A DNA stretch of 64,000 bases from JAAXGX01 sp965221595 (GCA_965221595.1 OZ244900.1:3224001-3288000); one strand, 5' to 3'. Counted from the stretch's first letter, positions 35,989 through 45,904 are shown. The notes: generated by a model not told the origin, from the letters alone. Program-made: numbers and translations.

Positions 35989-36945
35989 TTGCTCGGCCAT
36001 CTGCTCGTCACGGGGGGCTGTGGGTTCATCGGCGCGAACCTCGTGCGGCGCGTCGCCGGGCGCGGCCTCGCCCGCACGATCCGCGTCGTCGACGACGAAT
36101 CGCTCGGCTCGCACGCCGCCATCGCCGGGGTCGGCGCCGAGTTCGTGCAGGGCGACATCCGCGACACCGACCTGCTGCGCCGCGCGCTGCGGGGCGTCGA
36201 CGCGGTGGTGCACCTCGCGGCCGATACGCGCGTCATCGACTCGATCGCGGACCCGACCCGCAACTTCGACGTCAACGTCGTCGGCACGTTCCGCCTCCTC
36301 GCGCTGATGCGCGAGACGGGCGTGCCGCGCCTGGTCAACGCCTCCACCGGCGGCGCCATCCTCGGCGAGGCGTCGCCGCCGGTGCACGAGGACATGCCGC
36401 CCCGGCCGGCCTCGCCCTACGGGGCCGCGAAGGCCAGCGCCGAGGCGTACTGCTCCGCCTTCGCCCAAAGCTACGGCCTGCATGCCGTCTCTCTGCGCTT
36501 CTCGAACGTCTACGGCCCGCTGTCGTTCCACAAGGGCAGCGTGGTGGCGGCCTTCATGCGCCGCCTTCTCGACGACGCCCCGCTGATCGTCTACGGCGAC
36601 GGCAGCCAGACGCGCGACTATGTCTTCGTCGAAGACTTGTGCGACGGCATCGTAGCGGCGATGACGGCGGGCGCCTCAGGCACGTTCCAGCTCGGCAGTG
36701 GCGCCGGCACCACGCTGACCACGCTGATCGAACAGATCGCGGCCGTGGTGGGTCCCGGCTGCCGGCCCCGCGTGCGTCACGAGCCGTTCCGGGCGGGCGA
36801 GATCCGCCACACCTGGACCGACGTGACGAAGGCGCACGAGGGGCTCGGGTGGACACCGCGCACCGCGCTGCCCGAGGGGCTGGCGCGCACCTGGACCTGG
36901 TTCTGCGAGCAGGCGCGGCGTGGGAGCGCGCCGCCGCCGGGATAG
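35989..36945 (+). CDS. NAD-dependent nucleotide-sugar epimerase/dehydratase
   Basis: The 318-residue extended SDR opens HLLVTGGCGFIGANLVRRVA (Rossmann TGGxGFIG), has DIRDTDLL and VVHLAADTRV, the catalytic Ser/Thr block NASTGGAILGE and the pair YGAAKASAEAYC (Tyr-x3-Lys). The SNVYGP and GDGSQTRDYVFVEDL motifs are those of UDP-glucose 4-epimerase-type enzymes. It prepares a nucleotide sugar for the surface glycan. The TTG start is supported by the Rossmann motif five residues in and by the -10-like box upstream. Exact epimerase specificity cannot be told. Confidence 0.88.
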   Translation: MLGHLLVTGGCGFIGANLVRRVAGRGLARTIRVVDDESLGSHAAIAGVGAEFVQGDIRDTDLLRRALRGVDAVVHLAADTRVIDSIADPTRNFDVNVVGTFRLLALMRETGVPRLVNASTGGAILGEASPPVHEDMPPRPASPYGAAKASAEAYCSAFAQSYGLHAVSLRFSNVYGPLSFHKGSVVAAFMRRLLDDAPLIVYGDGSQTRDYVFVEDLCDGIVAAMTAGASGTFQLGSGAGTTLTTLIEQIAAVVGPGCRPRVRHEPFRAGEIRHTWTDVTKAHEGLGWTPRTALPEGLARTWTWFCEQARRGSAPPPG

Positions 36946-36952
36946 CGCCGCC

Positions 36953-37978
36953 ATGCCCTGCCGGTTGCCGCCGCTGCCCGTGTCCGCCCTGGCGACAGCC
37001 ATGCTCCTCGCGGGCGTGGCAAGCGGCGCGGCGCAGGACGCCGCCGGGCTCCGCTTGCGCTTCCCGGCGCGCTGCGACATCGGCGCCGACTGCTGGTACC
37101 GGCAGTACATGGACCTGGACGCCGGGCCCGCCTATCGCGACCACCGCTGCGGCGTGCGCACCTCAGAGGGGCACCGGGGCACGGACATCGCCCCGACCGA
37201 CGCGGACGCGGCACCCATCGCGGTGCTGGCGGCGGCGGCCGGCACGGTCGTCGGCACCCGCGACGGCATGGACGACCGACCGCTGCGGGGCGACGACGAC
37301 AGCCGGCAGGGCCGCGAGTGCGGCAATGGCGTGCGGATCGACCACGGCGGGGGCTGGACGTCGCAGTACTGCCACCTGCGGCGCGGCAGCGTGACGGTCA
37401 GGCGCGGCGACGCGGTGGAGGCCGGCGACGTGCTGGGCGCCATCGGCAGCTCCGGGGAGTCGGACACGCCGCACGTGCACTTCCAGGTCGAGCGCGACGG
37501 CGAGCCCGTCGACCCGTTCACCGGCGCCGGAGCGGCCCGCCAGCCGCCCTGCGCTGCCGCCGGCGCGCCCGCCGGCGCGTTGTGGCGGATGCCCGGCGCG
37601 GACCGGTTCACCGCCTACCGGCCCACTGTCGTTTTCCGCGCCGGTCTGACGACCGGCCGACCGGACCGAATCCGCGCCAGGCACGAGGGGTACCCGGTCG
37701 TGGCGGAGGTCACGGCGCCCGCGCTGGTGGGCTACGTCATCCTGCTCGGCGCGGCCGGGGGCACGACGATCGAGACGACCATCAACGCTCCGGACGGCGC
37801 GCGCATCTTCCAGCGCCGGGCCGTCGTCGAGCGCGACTTCGCCGAGTACTTCAACTTCGCGGGGATCCCCCGCCCGGACCGCGCCTGGCGGCCGGGCACC
37901 TACCGTGCGCGCTTCGTCGTCTCCGGTCCGGGCGGCGACGTGCGCGCGGAGGCCACTGCGCAGCTCGAGCTGGAGTAG
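36953..37978 (+). CDS. Secreted M23 (LytM-type) peptidase
   Basis: The 341-residue protein has a signal peptide (LATAMLLAGVASGAAQ), an M23 domain at about residues 45-190 and a C-terminal beta domain. Zinc ligands are visible: His and Asp in SEGHRGTDIAPTD, and the HVHFQVERDG motif near the domain end; WTSQYCHLRRGSV adds the catalytic-site His. Six or more cysteines (CDIGADC, HRCG, RECGNG, QYCH) suggest disulfides. It would cut peptide cross-links in peptidoglycan or other Gly-rich peptides. It starts 7 nt after the epimerase stop. Confidence 0.87.
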   Translation: MPCRLPPLPVSALATAMLLAGVASGAAQDAAGLRLRFPARCDIGADCWYRQYMDLDAGPAYRDHRCGVRTSEGHRGTDIAPTDADAAPIAVLAAAAGTVVGTRDGMDDRPLRGDDDSRQGRECGNGVRIDHGGGWTSQYCHLRRGSVTVRRGDAVEAGDVLGAIGSSGESDTPHVHFQVERDGEPVDPFTGAGAARQPPCAAAGAPAGALWRMPGADRFTAYRPTVVFRAGLTTGRPDRIRARHEGYPVVAEVTAPALVGYVILLGAAGGTTIETTINAPDGARIFQRRAVVERDFAEYFNFAGIPRPDRAWRPGTYRARFVVSGPGGDVRAEATAQLELE

Positions 37979-38013
37979 GCCGTCTGCCGCCCTCCGCGCC
38001 CGCGCTCGGCTTC

Positions 38014-38757
38014 ATGATCGTCGGCGCCCAGAAGTGCGGCACCACGGCGCTGGCCCACTTCCTGGCGCAGCACCCCGCCATCGCCATGGCGTCCCCCAAG
38101 GAGGCGCACCTGTTCGACGCGCCGGACTACTCGCCGGACTGGACGCCGGCCGCGATCGACGCCCGCTACGAACGGTTCTTCGCGCGCGACGCTGGTAGCG
38201 CGCTGCGCGGCGAGGCCACCCCCATCTACCTGTTCCTGCCCGGCATCGCGGGCGAGCTGCAGCGCTACAACCCCCACCTGAAGCTCATCGTGCTCGTCCG
38301 CGACCCGGTCGAGCGTGCCCTCTCCCACTACTACATGGAACGCAACCGCGAGCGCGAGCGGCGGCCGTTGTGGCTGGCGCTGCTGGCCGAGCCCTTCAGG
38401 CTGCGGCGGCGCGATCCCGCCCGGCGCGACGCGGCCTTGCGCATCCACTCGTACCGCCGCCGCGGCCTCTACAGCTTGCAGCTCCGCAACCTGTACCGCC
38501 ACTTCGACGCGCGACGCGTGCTTGTCGTGTGCGCCGAGGACCTACTGCGGCGTCACGACGCGGTCCTGCGGCGGGTATTCGCTTTCCTCGGTGTACCCGA
38601 CGATGTGCGGATAGCGCCCGAGATCGTCTACCCGACCAACCGCGGCGGGCGGCGGCACCGCGTCGCGTCCTGGCTGCTGCGCATCTCCTACCTGGCCGAG
38701 CGGCGCCGCTGGCGCGCGCTGCCAGGAGGGGCGCCAACCGGGGAGTCTGCACCATAG
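38014..38757 (+). CDS. PAPS-dependent sulfotransferase
   Basis: The 247-residue protein has the 5'-phosphosulfate loop in VGAQKCGTTALAHFLAQHP, and the 3'-phosphate motif in LIVLVRDPVERALSHYYMER. Later blocks FARRDA-like insertions are absent, and LVVCAEDLLRRHDAVLRRVF with FLGVP fit Sulfotransfer_1/heparan-type enzymes. It moves sulfate from PAPS to a hydroxyl, probably on a sugar given its neighbours. The family often starts about ten residues earlier; a CTG at 37984 would allow that. The stop codon lies inside the palindromic element at 38742. Confidence 0.85.
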   Translation: MIVGAQKCGTTALAHFLAQHPAIAMASPKEAHLFDAPDYSPDWTPAAIDARYERFFARDAGSALRGEATPIYLFLPGIAGELQRYNPHLKLIVLVRDPVERALSHYYMERNRERERRPLWLALLAEPFRLRRRDPARRDAALRIHSYRRRGLYSLQLRNLYRHFDARRVLVVCAEDLLRRHDAVLRRVFAFLGVPDDVRIAPEIVYPTNRGGRRHRVASWLLRISYLAERRRWRALPGGAPTGESAP

Positions 38758-38772
38758 AATGCCGTAGACTCC
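38742..38772. repeat. Palindromic element around TAGAAT, copy 2
   Basis: GGAGTCTGC and GTAGACTCC flank ACCATAGAATGCC. Compared with the copy at 6577-6607 the outer 7-bp arms and the TAGAATGCCG centre are kept, and the inner arm pair changes to G-T. It overlaps the sulfotransferase stop codon and lies about 130 nt before the next start. Confidence 0.6.
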
Positions 38773-38899
38773 TGGCAGGCTGGGCTGGGCGCCGGGCAGA
38801 GCCCACTCATGCTAAGATGTGACACCCTGACACTGGCCACGGCATGGCGTCGATGCACGCTTCCAGGAGGTCAATCGGGTCGGTCGAGAAGCCCGAACA

Positions 38900-40102
38900 A
38901 TGAAGATCGTGGTGCTCGGTGGGGACGGCTTTTGTGGTTGGCCCACTGCCCTGCACCTGTCGGATCTGACCCATGACGTGCTCATCGCCGACAACCTGTC
39001 GCGTCGCCGCATAGACGAAGAGCTGGGGTCGGGAAGTCTCACGCCCATCTGTTCCATCCAGGAGCGCCTGGAGGTCTGGAAGTCGGTCTCCGGTCGCACA
39101 GTCCGCTTCGTCGACGCCGACGCCTGCCGCTACGACGTTCTGGTCGACCTGCTGCGCGCGGAGCGGCCGGACGCCGTGGTGCACTTTGCCGAACAGCGCG
39201 CCGCGCCGTACTCGATGAAGTCGCCGGCGCACAAGAACTACACCGTTCACAACAACGTCACCGCCACCCACAACCTGCTGAACGCCATCGTCGAGACCGG
39301 CGGCGAGATGCACCTCGTCCACCTCGGGACCATGGGTGTGTACGGCTACGGCCACGACGAGCCGGTGGTGCTGCCGGACGGCTACCTCGACGTGCGCTTC
39401 GACACGGCGGACGGGCGCGAGGCCGCCGACAGCATCGTCTACCCGCCCAATCCAGGCTCCGTCTACCACCTGACCAAGGTGCTGGACGCCCAGATGTTTC
39501 AGTACTACGCCAGAAACGACCGCCTCCGCATCACCGACCTGCACCAGGGCATCGTCTGGGGCACGCAGACCGGGCAGACGCGCCGCGACGAGCGGTTGAT
39601 CAACCGCTTCGACTACGACGGCGACTACGGGACGGTGCTCAATCGGTTCCTGATGCAGGCCGCGATCGGCTATCCGCTGACGGTGCACGGCACGGGTGGC
39701 CAGACGCGTGCCTTCATCCACGTCCAGGACACCTGCCGCTGCATCGAGCGGGCCGTGGCCAGCGCGCCGCCGCGCGGCACGCGACCGCGCATCATGAACC
39801 AGATGGCCGAGGCCCACCGTTTGCGCGACCTGGCCGTGCTGGTCCAGCGCATGACGGGCTGCGAGATCGCCTACGTACCCAACCCGCGCAACGAACGGGC
39901 CGAGAACGACCTGCTGGCGAGCAACGACGCGCTGCGCGCGCTGGGCTGGGAGCCGATCAGTCTCGGGGAAGGCCTCATGGCGGAGGTCACCGACGTCGCC
40001 CGCAAGTACGCCCACCGGTGCGACCGCACGAAGATCCCGTGCACCTCCTACTGGACCCGGGAACGGGCCGAGGCCGCCACGCCCGTCGCTGCTGCCGAAT
40101 GA
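38900..40102 (+). CDS. sqdB: UDP-sulfoquinovose synthase (SQD1/SqdB/Agl3 family)
   Basis: The 400-residue SDR follows plant SQD1 closely as I remember it: VVLGGDGFCGWPTALHLS at the start, DNLSRRRID, SLTPICSIQERL, VVHFAEQRAAPYSMKS, HNNVTATHNLLNAI, LVHLGTMGVYGYG, SVYHLTKVLDAQ (Tyr-x3-Lys), GIVWGTQT and NRFDYDGDYGTVLNRFLMQA. The TMG and YSM residues are specific to the sulfite-adding active site. It converts UDP-glucose plus sulfite to UDP-sulfoquinovose. No sulfolipid synthase (SqdX/SQD2 type) of usual form follows; instead three large fusion glycosyltransferases do, so the sugar may enter a surface glycan, as Agl3 does in archaea. Confidence 0.9.
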   Translation: MKIVVLGGDGFCGWPTALHLSDLTHDVLIADNLSRRRIDEELGSGSLTPICSIQERLEVWKSVSGRTVRFVDADACRYDVLVDLLRAERPDAVVHFAEQRAAPYSMKSPAHKNYTVHNNVTATHNLLNAIVETGGEMHLVHLGTMGVYGYGHDEPVVLPDGYLDVRFDTADGREAADSIVYPPNPGSVYHLTKVLDAQMFQYYARNDRLRITDLHQGIVWGTQTGQTRRDERLINRFDYDGDYGTVLNRFLMQAAIGYPLTVHGTGGQTRAFIHVQDTCRCIERAVASAPPRGTRPRIMNQMAEAHRLRDLAVLVQRMTGCEIAYVPNPRNERAENDLLASNDALRALGWEPISLGEGLMAEVTDVARKYAHRCDRTKIPCTSYWTRERAEAATPVAAAE

Positions 40103-40232
40103 GCGGCAGCGGCCGTTGCCCGCACCACGGGCTGCGGACCCGGGCGCTTCCGGCAGCGCGCGCCGGCGTGAGCGCCGGTCCGCGGTGCGGGGCGAGCCGA
40201 ACGGCGGGGCTGCGAAGCGGGCGGGCATCCGC

Positions 40233-43121
40233 ATGAGTCAGGCCGACGTTGCCGCGGCGTTTCCGGCACTCGACGCGGATCTGGACGGCGCGCCGCCCGG
40301 GCCGCCGAAGCGCATCTGCGTTGCGACGCCCGACATCCTCGGCCCGATCCGGAACGGCGGCATCGGCACGGCCTACCATCACGTGGCGCGCACACTGGCC
40401 GCCTGGGGCCACGAGGTGGTCATCGCCTACGTGAACGCCAACGCCGCCGATGCGGAGCGGATGTCCGCGACCCGCGACCTCTACGCCGGCTTCGGCGTCG
40501 CCTTCGAGCCCATCGTGCCCTGCCCCGCCAGCGACAGCCCGCTAGCGCGCGGGCCGGCGCCCACCTGGGCGCTGCTGGCCTGGCTGCGCGCCCGCGAGCG
40601 GCCGTTCGACCTCGTGCACGTATCCGAGTGGCGGGGCCTCGGCTACGGCCCCCTGCTGGCGAAGGCGCTCGGCCTCGACTTCGGGACGACGCACTTCGTG
40701 GTCAAGGGCTCGTCGCCCACCCTCTGGTCGCTGGAGGGCAACCGCCAGCTCGTCTCGACCGAGGCCGAGCTCGGCTGGGTCTTCATGGAACGTCGCAGCG
40801 TCGAGCTGGCCGACACGGTCATCTGCGGCAGCGCCCACCTGCTGGGCTGGATGCGTGCCGCCGGCTACGACCTGCCCGCCCGTGCGTTCGTCTGGCCCAA
40901 CGTCTTCCCCGCTCCCGACCCGGATCCGGCCGCCGCCGCCGCCCGCGCGGCGCGCGACGGTGCGCCGCTCCGCGAGGTGGTCTTCTTCGGACGGCTGGAA
41001 CCGCGCAAGGGGCTGGTGCTGTTCGCCGACGCCGTCTCGCGGCTCGCGCGCCAGGGCCGGGCCCCGGCGCGCGTCACGTTCCTCGGCAAGCCGGTCGACA
41101 GCTTCGACGCCCTGGCGTTCATCGAGCGCGCGACGCAGGGCTGGCCCGGCGAGGTGCGCTCGTTGACGGACTGCGGGGCGGCCGAGGCGGTCGCCTACCT
41201 GGCGGCCGAGCCCGGACGGCTCGCCGTCATCCCCTCGCTGATCGAGAACGCCTCGATCGCCGTCACCGAGTGCCTGCAGGCCGGCATTCCGTTCGTTGCC
41301 GCGGCGACAGGCGGAACGCCCGAGCTGATCGACCCCGCGGACCACGCCCGCGCCCTGGTGCCCCCCGACCACGTCGCCCTCGGCGACCGGCTGGCTGCGC
41401 TGGCCGCCGCCCCGCTGCGCGCCGTCCGGCCGCGCCGCGACTTCGCCACCGCCCTCGACGTCTGGGAGCGCTGGCACGCCCAGACCGCCCCGTTCGCCGC
41501 CACCGCCGCAGGTTTTGCCGCTCGCGCCCGGGCTGCCGCCCGCGCGACGCCGCGGGTCACCGTCTGCCTCGTCCACCACGAGCGCCCGGCGCTGCTGCGC
41601 ATGGCCGCCGACAGCGTGCTCGCCCAGGACTACGCCAACCTCGACGCCGTCCTGGTCGACGACGGCAGCGAAAGCCCGGCCGCGCGCGCTGCGCTCGATG
41701 TGGTCGAGGCCGACTTCGCCCCGCGCGGCTGGCGCGTCATCCGGCAGGAGAACCGCTACCTGGGCGCCGCGCGCAACGCCGCCGCCGCGGCAGCCGAGGG
41801 CGAGTGGCTGCTGTTCCTGGACGACGACAACGTCCTGTTTCCCGACGCCGTCTCGCGGCTAGTACGCGCCGCCTGTTTCTCCGGGGCCGACTGCCTGCCG
41901 GCCGCCAGCATCCGCTTCACGGGCGATGGCGATCCGCGCACCGACACCGCGTCGCACGACGGGACGATCCGGTTCCTGGGCGCCGCACGCGCCTGGAACC
42001 GCATCCGCAACGTCGCGGGCGACGCCTGCGCGCTCATCCGGCGCGACGCCTTCGCGGCCGCCGGCGGCTTCACGGACGTCTATGGCCTCGGGCTCGAGGA
42101 CCTGGAGCTGTTCGGCCGCCTGATGGTCGCCGGCCGCCGCATCGAGCCGCTGCCGGATCCGGTGTACTACTATCGCAAGCACGCCTCGGCGAGCATGATC
42201 GACCTGATGGAGGACGGCTACCAGGCGGAGGCCTGCCGCGCCCGCGCGCTGGGACCGCACCTGGACGGGCTGCCGGCCGACGAGCGGGCGTACGGCGCCT
42301 ATACCTGCGCCACAACCCGCAGGCTCGGGGTCGTTCGGCGCGAGCTGGCCGATCGCGGGCGCCGGCTCGCCGCCCGCTGGCACGATCTCGAAGCCACGCG
42401 CCGGACCTCGGCAGACCGGAAGCGTCAGCTCGACTCCGCCCGGCAGACCGTCGCCGGACTGGAGGCCGACCTGGATGTGGCGCGGCGCGGGCACCTCCTG
42501 GCGCTGGTACGGCGCCGGCGGCGGTTCGGCTTCGAGGCCCTGGAGGCCGTCGTGCGGCCCACCCGCGAGTGGCTCGCCGCAGCGCGCGCGCGTGGCGCGG
42601 GGCCGGTCCTGGAGCTGCGCCGCAACGGACGGGCGCTGGCGCGCGCGGCCGTCCCCGCCACCGACGAGGACACCCTGCGCATCCCCGTCGCGCCGGCGCA
42701 ACGCCGCGCCGCCGAGTCGGTCTACAGCGTCCACGACGCCGCCACCGGCGTCGGGCTGGCGGCGCTCACGGAACCCGCGGTCTGGCGCGCGCGCCGCGTG
42801 CGGGGCGTGGTCGAGAACCGGCCGCGACCCGAGATCCGCGGCTGGCTGCTCGACACGGCGCGCCCTCAACGGCGGCGGCGCGTCGCCGTCGAGCTCGACG
42901 GCCAGCTGTGCGGCGTGATTGTCGCCGAAGAGCCCCGGGACGATATCGCAAGCTGGCTGGGCACGGACGGGCGCCATGGATTCCGCTGGCGCGTGCCCGC
43001 GGCCGACGCCCAGGGGACGCGGGTGAACGTCTTCGACGCCGACACCGGCCGTCCGCTGCGCGGTTCGCCAGTGCACGTCGCGGGCGGGCGAGCCACGGCC
43101 GCCGGAGGGGACGAATCATGA
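40233..43121 (+). CDS. Fused GT4-GT2 glycosyltransferase with C-terminal accessory domain
   Basis: The 962-residue protein has two catalytic units. Residues ~24-430 form a GT-B (GT4) part: CVATPDILGPIRNGGIGTAY, FFGRLEPRKGLVLF and the EX7E motif in ENASIAVTE. Residues ~437-690 form a GT-A (GT2) part: VTVCLVHHERPALLRMAADS, VLVDDGSESPAA and WLLFLDDDN (DxD). A charged coiled segment (~700-755) and a beta domain (~760-962, WLLDTARPQRRRRVAVELDG, GRHGFRW) follow. It should add two different sugars in sequence at the cytoplasmic face. ATG at 40233 is chosen for its fit to the paralogues; no strong ribosome site. It overlaps the next gene (ATGA). Confidence 0.88.
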   Translation: MSQADVAAAFPALDADLDGAPPGPPKRICVATPDILGPIRNGGIGTAYHHVARTLAAWGHEVVIAYVNANAADAERMSATRDLYAGFGVAFEPIVPCPASDSPLARGPAPTWALLAWLRARERPFDLVHVSEWRGLGYGPLLAKALGLDFGTTHFVVKGSSPTLWSLEGNRQLVSTEAELGWVFMERRSVELADTVICGSAHLLGWMRAAGYDLPARAFVWPNVFPAPDPDPAAAAARAARDGAPLREVVFFGRLEPRKGLVLFADAVSRLARQGRAPARVTFLGKPVDSFDALAFIERATQGWPGEVRSLTDCGAAEAVAYLAAEPGRLAVIPSLIENASIAVTECLQAGIPFVAAATGGTPELIDPADHARALVPPDHVALGDRLAALAAAPLRAVRPRRDFATALDVWERWHAQTAPFAATAAGFAARARAAARATPRVTVCLVHHERPALLRMAADSVLAQDYANLDAVLVDDGSESPAARAALDVVEADFAPRGWRVIRQENRYLGAARNAAAAAAEGEWLLFLDDDNVLFPDAVSRLVRAACFSGADCLPAASIRFTGDGDPRTDTASHDGTIRFLGAARAWNRIRNVAGDACALIRRDAFAAAGGFTDVYGLGLEDLELFGRLMVAGRRIEPLPDPVYYYRKHASASMIDLMEDGYQAEACRARALGPHLDGLPADERAYGAYTCATTRRLGVVRRELADRGRRLAARWHDLEATRRTSADRKRQLDSARQTVAGLEADLDVARRGHLLALVRRRRRFGFEALEAVVRPTREWLAAARARGAGPVLELRRNGRALARAAVPATDEDTLRIPVAPAQRRAAESVYSVHDAATGVGLAALTEPAVWRARRVRGVVENRPRPEIRGWLLDTARPQRRRRVAVELDGQLCGVIVAEEPRDDIASWLGTDGRHGFRWRVPAADAQGTRVNVFDADTGRPLRGSPVHVAGGRATAAGGDES

Positions 43122-45170
43122 GCGACGCGCCCGGCGCGCCCGAGGCCGGGCGCGTCGCGGACGCCCGGCCTCTCCTGGATACGGACCTCGAGCGCGCGCC
43201 CGGCGCGCAGCCCGCACCCAAGCGCGTCTGCATCGCGACGCCGGACATCCTCGGCCCCATCAAGAACGGCGGCATCGGCACCGCCTATCATCACCTGGCA
43301 CGGCAGCTCGCCGCCTGGGGCCACGAGGTGGTCATTGCCTACGTCAACCACAACGCGGCCGACGCCGCGCAGATGGCCGCCGCCCGCGCCCTCTACGCAC
43401 GCCACGGCGTTGCCTTCGAGCCCGTCGTCCCCCGTCCGGCCGCCGAGACCGCCCTGGCGCGCGTTCCCGCACCCGCCTGGACCCTGCTCGACTGGCTGCG
43501 AACCCGCGCGCAGCCGTTCGACATCGTCCACGTCCCCGACTGGCACGGCGTGGGCTACGGCGCGCTGCTCGCCAAGTCCCTCGGCCTGGCGTTCGGCACG
43601 ACGCACTTCGTCGTCATCGGGCACTCGCCCTCGCTGTGGGCCACCGAGGGCAGCCGGCAGCTCGTCCACACGGAGGCCGAGCTCGGCTGGGTCTTCCTGG
43701 AGCGCCGCAGCGTCGAGCTGGCCGACACGTTCATCTCCGTCAGCGCGCACCTCATGGACTGGATGCGCGACGCCGGCTACGCCCTGCCGACGCGGTCGTT
43801 CGTCTGGCCCAACGCCTTTCCGCCACCCGACCCCGCAGCGGCCGCCGCCGCCGACCGCGCCGCGCGCGACGGCGCACCGCTCGAGGAGGTGGTCTTCTTC
43901 GGACGGCTCGAGCCGCGCAAGGGACTGCTGCTGTTCATCGACGCCATCGACCGCCTCGCGCGCCGGGGCCGGGCGCCGGCCCGCGTCACCTTTCTCGGCG
44001 GCCGGTCGGGACGCATCGACGGCCCCGGGCTCATCCGGGACGCCGCCCGGCAGTGGCCGCTCACCGTGCGCACGATCACCGACGCGGACGCGGACGACGC
44101 CGTCGCCTACCTGGCCCAGCCGGGACGGCTCGCCGTCACCCCCTCGCTGCAGGAAAACTGCTCGCTGGCAGTGCTCGAGTGCCTCCAGGCTGGCATCCCC
44201 TTCGTCGCCGCCGCCACCGGCGGGACACCCGAGCTGATCGACCCCGCCGACCATGACCGCGCCCTGGTCGCCCCAGACTACATCGCCCTCGGCGACCGGC
44301 TCGCCGAACTGGCCGCCGCCCCGCTGCGCGCCGTCCGGCCCCGCCGCGGCTTCGACCACGTCCTCGACGTCTGGCGGCGGTGGCACGCCCAGACCACCCC
44401 GTTCGACGCCGCCGCCGAGCGTTTCGCCGCCCGCGCCGAGTCGGCCGCCGCCGAGACGCCCCCCGTCACCGTCTGCCTCGTCCACCACGAGCGCCCGAAC
44501 CTGCTGCGCATGGCCGCCGACAGCGCCCTCGCCCAGGACTACCCCGACCTCGACGCCGTCCTGGTCGACGACGGCAGCGAAAGCCCCGCGGCCCGCACCG
44601 CACTCGAGCAGGTCGAGACCGACTTCGCCGCCCGCGGCTGGCGCGTCGTCCGCCAGGAAAACCGCTACGTCGGCGCCGCACGCAACACCGCCGCCCGCGG
44701 CGCCCGCGGCGAGTGGCTGCTGTTCCTCGACGACGACAACGTCCTATTCCCGGACGCCGTCTCGCGACTGGTGCGCGCCGCCCGCTTCGCCGGGGCCGAC
44801 TGCGTGCCCGCCGCCAGCATCCGCTTCACCGGCGACGGCGACCCGCGCGCCGACGGCGCCGCGCTCGGCAGCCCCATCCGCTTCCTGGGCGCCGCCCGCG
44901 CCTGGAGCCACATCAACAACGTGGTGGGCGACGCCTGCGCCCTGGTGCGCCGCGACGTCTTCGAGGCCGCCGGCGGCTTCACCGAGGAATACCGCGTGGG
45001 ACTCGACGACCTCGCCCTCTACAATCGGCTCATCCGCGACGGCCGGCGCATCGAGCCGCTGCCAGACCCCGTCTACTACTACCGCGTCGGCGGCCCCACC
45101 ATGAAGCAGCGCAACCGCTCCGCCGAGGCCGCACAGCGCCGCGTCCTCCACCCCTGCGTCGACGGCCTGC
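42528..45170 (+). repeat. Long duplicated block, copy A
   Basis: This 2.6-kb block covers the end of one glycosyltransferase gene (accessory domain) and most of the next. It lines up with 47131-49773 at a constant offset of 4.60 kb. The first ~0.7 kb is diverged; from about 43763 to 44887 no difference was seen by eye. Confidence 0.85.
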
Positions 45171-45904
45171 CGGCCGACGAGCGGGCGTTCGCCGCCTATG
45201 CCTGCCGAGCGGTCTCGACGCCGGGTCTCCCGGCCCGGGGGTCGCCGGCCGACGGGCACGCGCAGCCGAACGGCTCCGTCATGGCACTCGCGAGGCGACC
45301 GGCGCGTCTCGGCGCGGTGCTGGAGGCGAATGTCCTGCTCGACGCGGCGTGGCTGGCCCACGCCCGGGGGCGCGGCGGGCCGCCGCGCCTCGAGCTGCTG
45401 CGCAACGGACGGTTGCTCGCACGAGCCGACGTGCCGGCCGACGGACAGCATGTGCGCCTCGCAGCAGGATCCAGTCTGGCCGCGGCGGCCGGCGCACTCT
45501 ACAGCATTCACGATGCCTTCGACGGCGCGGCAATCGCGGCGCTGGCCATGCCGGCGCGACGCCGCCGGCGGCGCCTGGCAGGTGCGGTGGACAAGGGCAC
45601 CCGCCGTGCCGTGCGCGGATGGCTGCTCGACGAGGCCGAGCCCGACCGACGGCGGCGGGCCGCCATCCATCTCGACGGCCGGCTGCAGGCGATCGTAAAC
45701 GCGGCGGAGCCGCGCGGCGACATCGCGGGCTGGAAGGGTACCAGCGGGCAGCACGGCTTCCTCTGGCGCATCCCGGCGGCCGCGAACTGGCCGCCCGGGA
45801 CGCGTATCGACGTCTTCGACGCCGACACGGGGTGGCCGCTGAGCGGCCACGCGCTGCGCCTCGAGGACGGGCAGGTGGTGGCCGCCGCGGGAGGCGGCCG
45901 GTGA
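43118..45904 (+). CDS. Fused GT4-GT2 glycosyltransferase with C-terminal accessory domain, paralogue 2
   Basis: The 928-residue protein repeats the plan of the preceding one: a GT4 unit (CIATPDILGPIKNGGIGTAY, FFGRLEPRKGLLLF, EX7E in ENCSLAVLE), a GT2 unit (VTVCLVHHERPNLLRMAADS, LFLDDDNVLF) and an accessory domain from about residue 720 (GWLLDEAEPDRRRRAAIHLD, SGQHGFLWRIP, RIDVFDADTGWPL). The coiled linker is shorter. Catalytic residues are all present. Most of its catalytic part is nearly identical to the gene at 47718-49922, whereas the copy at 40233-43121 is clearly more distant. ATGA overlap at its start and GTGA at its end mean tight coupling in one operon. Confidence 0.88.
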   Translation: MSDAPGAPEAGRVADARPLLDTDLERAPGAQPAPKRVCIATPDILGPIKNGGIGTAYHHLARQLAAWGHEVVIAYVNHNAADAAQMAAARALYARHGVAFEPVVPRPAAETALARVPAPAWTLLDWLRTRAQPFDIVHVPDWHGVGYGALLAKSLGLAFGTTHFVVIGHSPSLWATEGSRQLVHTEAELGWVFLERRSVELADTFISVSAHLMDWMRDAGYALPTRSFVWPNAFPPPDPAAAAAADRAARDGAPLEEVVFFGRLEPRKGLLLFIDAIDRLARRGRAPARVTFLGGRSGRIDGPGLIRDAARQWPLTVRTITDADADDAVAYLAQPGRLAVTPSLQENCSLAVLECLQAGIPFVAAATGGTPELIDPADHDRALVAPDYIALGDRLAELAAAPLRAVRPRRGFDHVLDVWRRWHAQTTPFDAAAERFAARAESAAAETPPVTVCLVHHERPNLLRMAADSALAQDYPDLDAVLVDDGSESPAARTALEQVETDFAARGWRVVRQENRYVGAARNTAARGARGEWLLFLDDDNVLFPDAVSRLVRAARFAGADCVPAASIRFTGDGDPRADGAALGSPIRFLGAARAWSHINNVVGDACALVRRDVFEAAGGFTEEYRVGLDDLALYNRLIRDGRRIEPLPDPVYYYRVGGPTMKQRNRSAEAAQRRVLHPCVDGLPADERAFAAYACRAVSTPGLPARGSPADGHAQPNGSVMALARRPARLGAVLEANVLLDAAWLAHARGRGGPPRLELLRNGRLLARADVPADGQHVRLAAGSSLAAAAGALYSIHDAFDGAAIAALAMPARRRRRRLAGAVDKGTRRAVRGWLLDEAEPDRRRRAAIHLDGRLQAIVNAAEPRGDIAGWKGTSGQHGFLWRIPAAANWPPGTRIDVFDADTGWPLSGHALRLEDGQVVAAAGGGR

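Noticed and set aside
40125..40134. CCACGGGCTG resembling the terminal repeat of the dispersed elements
   Set aside because: A 10-mer match in 70% GC DNA is weak and no second end or interior similarity was seen.
40628..45904. Very long frame on the plus strand crossing two glycosyltransferase genes, joined to the second gene in its last part
   Set aside because: The upstream part is Arg/Pro/Ala-rich shadow of the first glycosyltransferase. The real second gene starts at 43118 with its catalytic motif in place.
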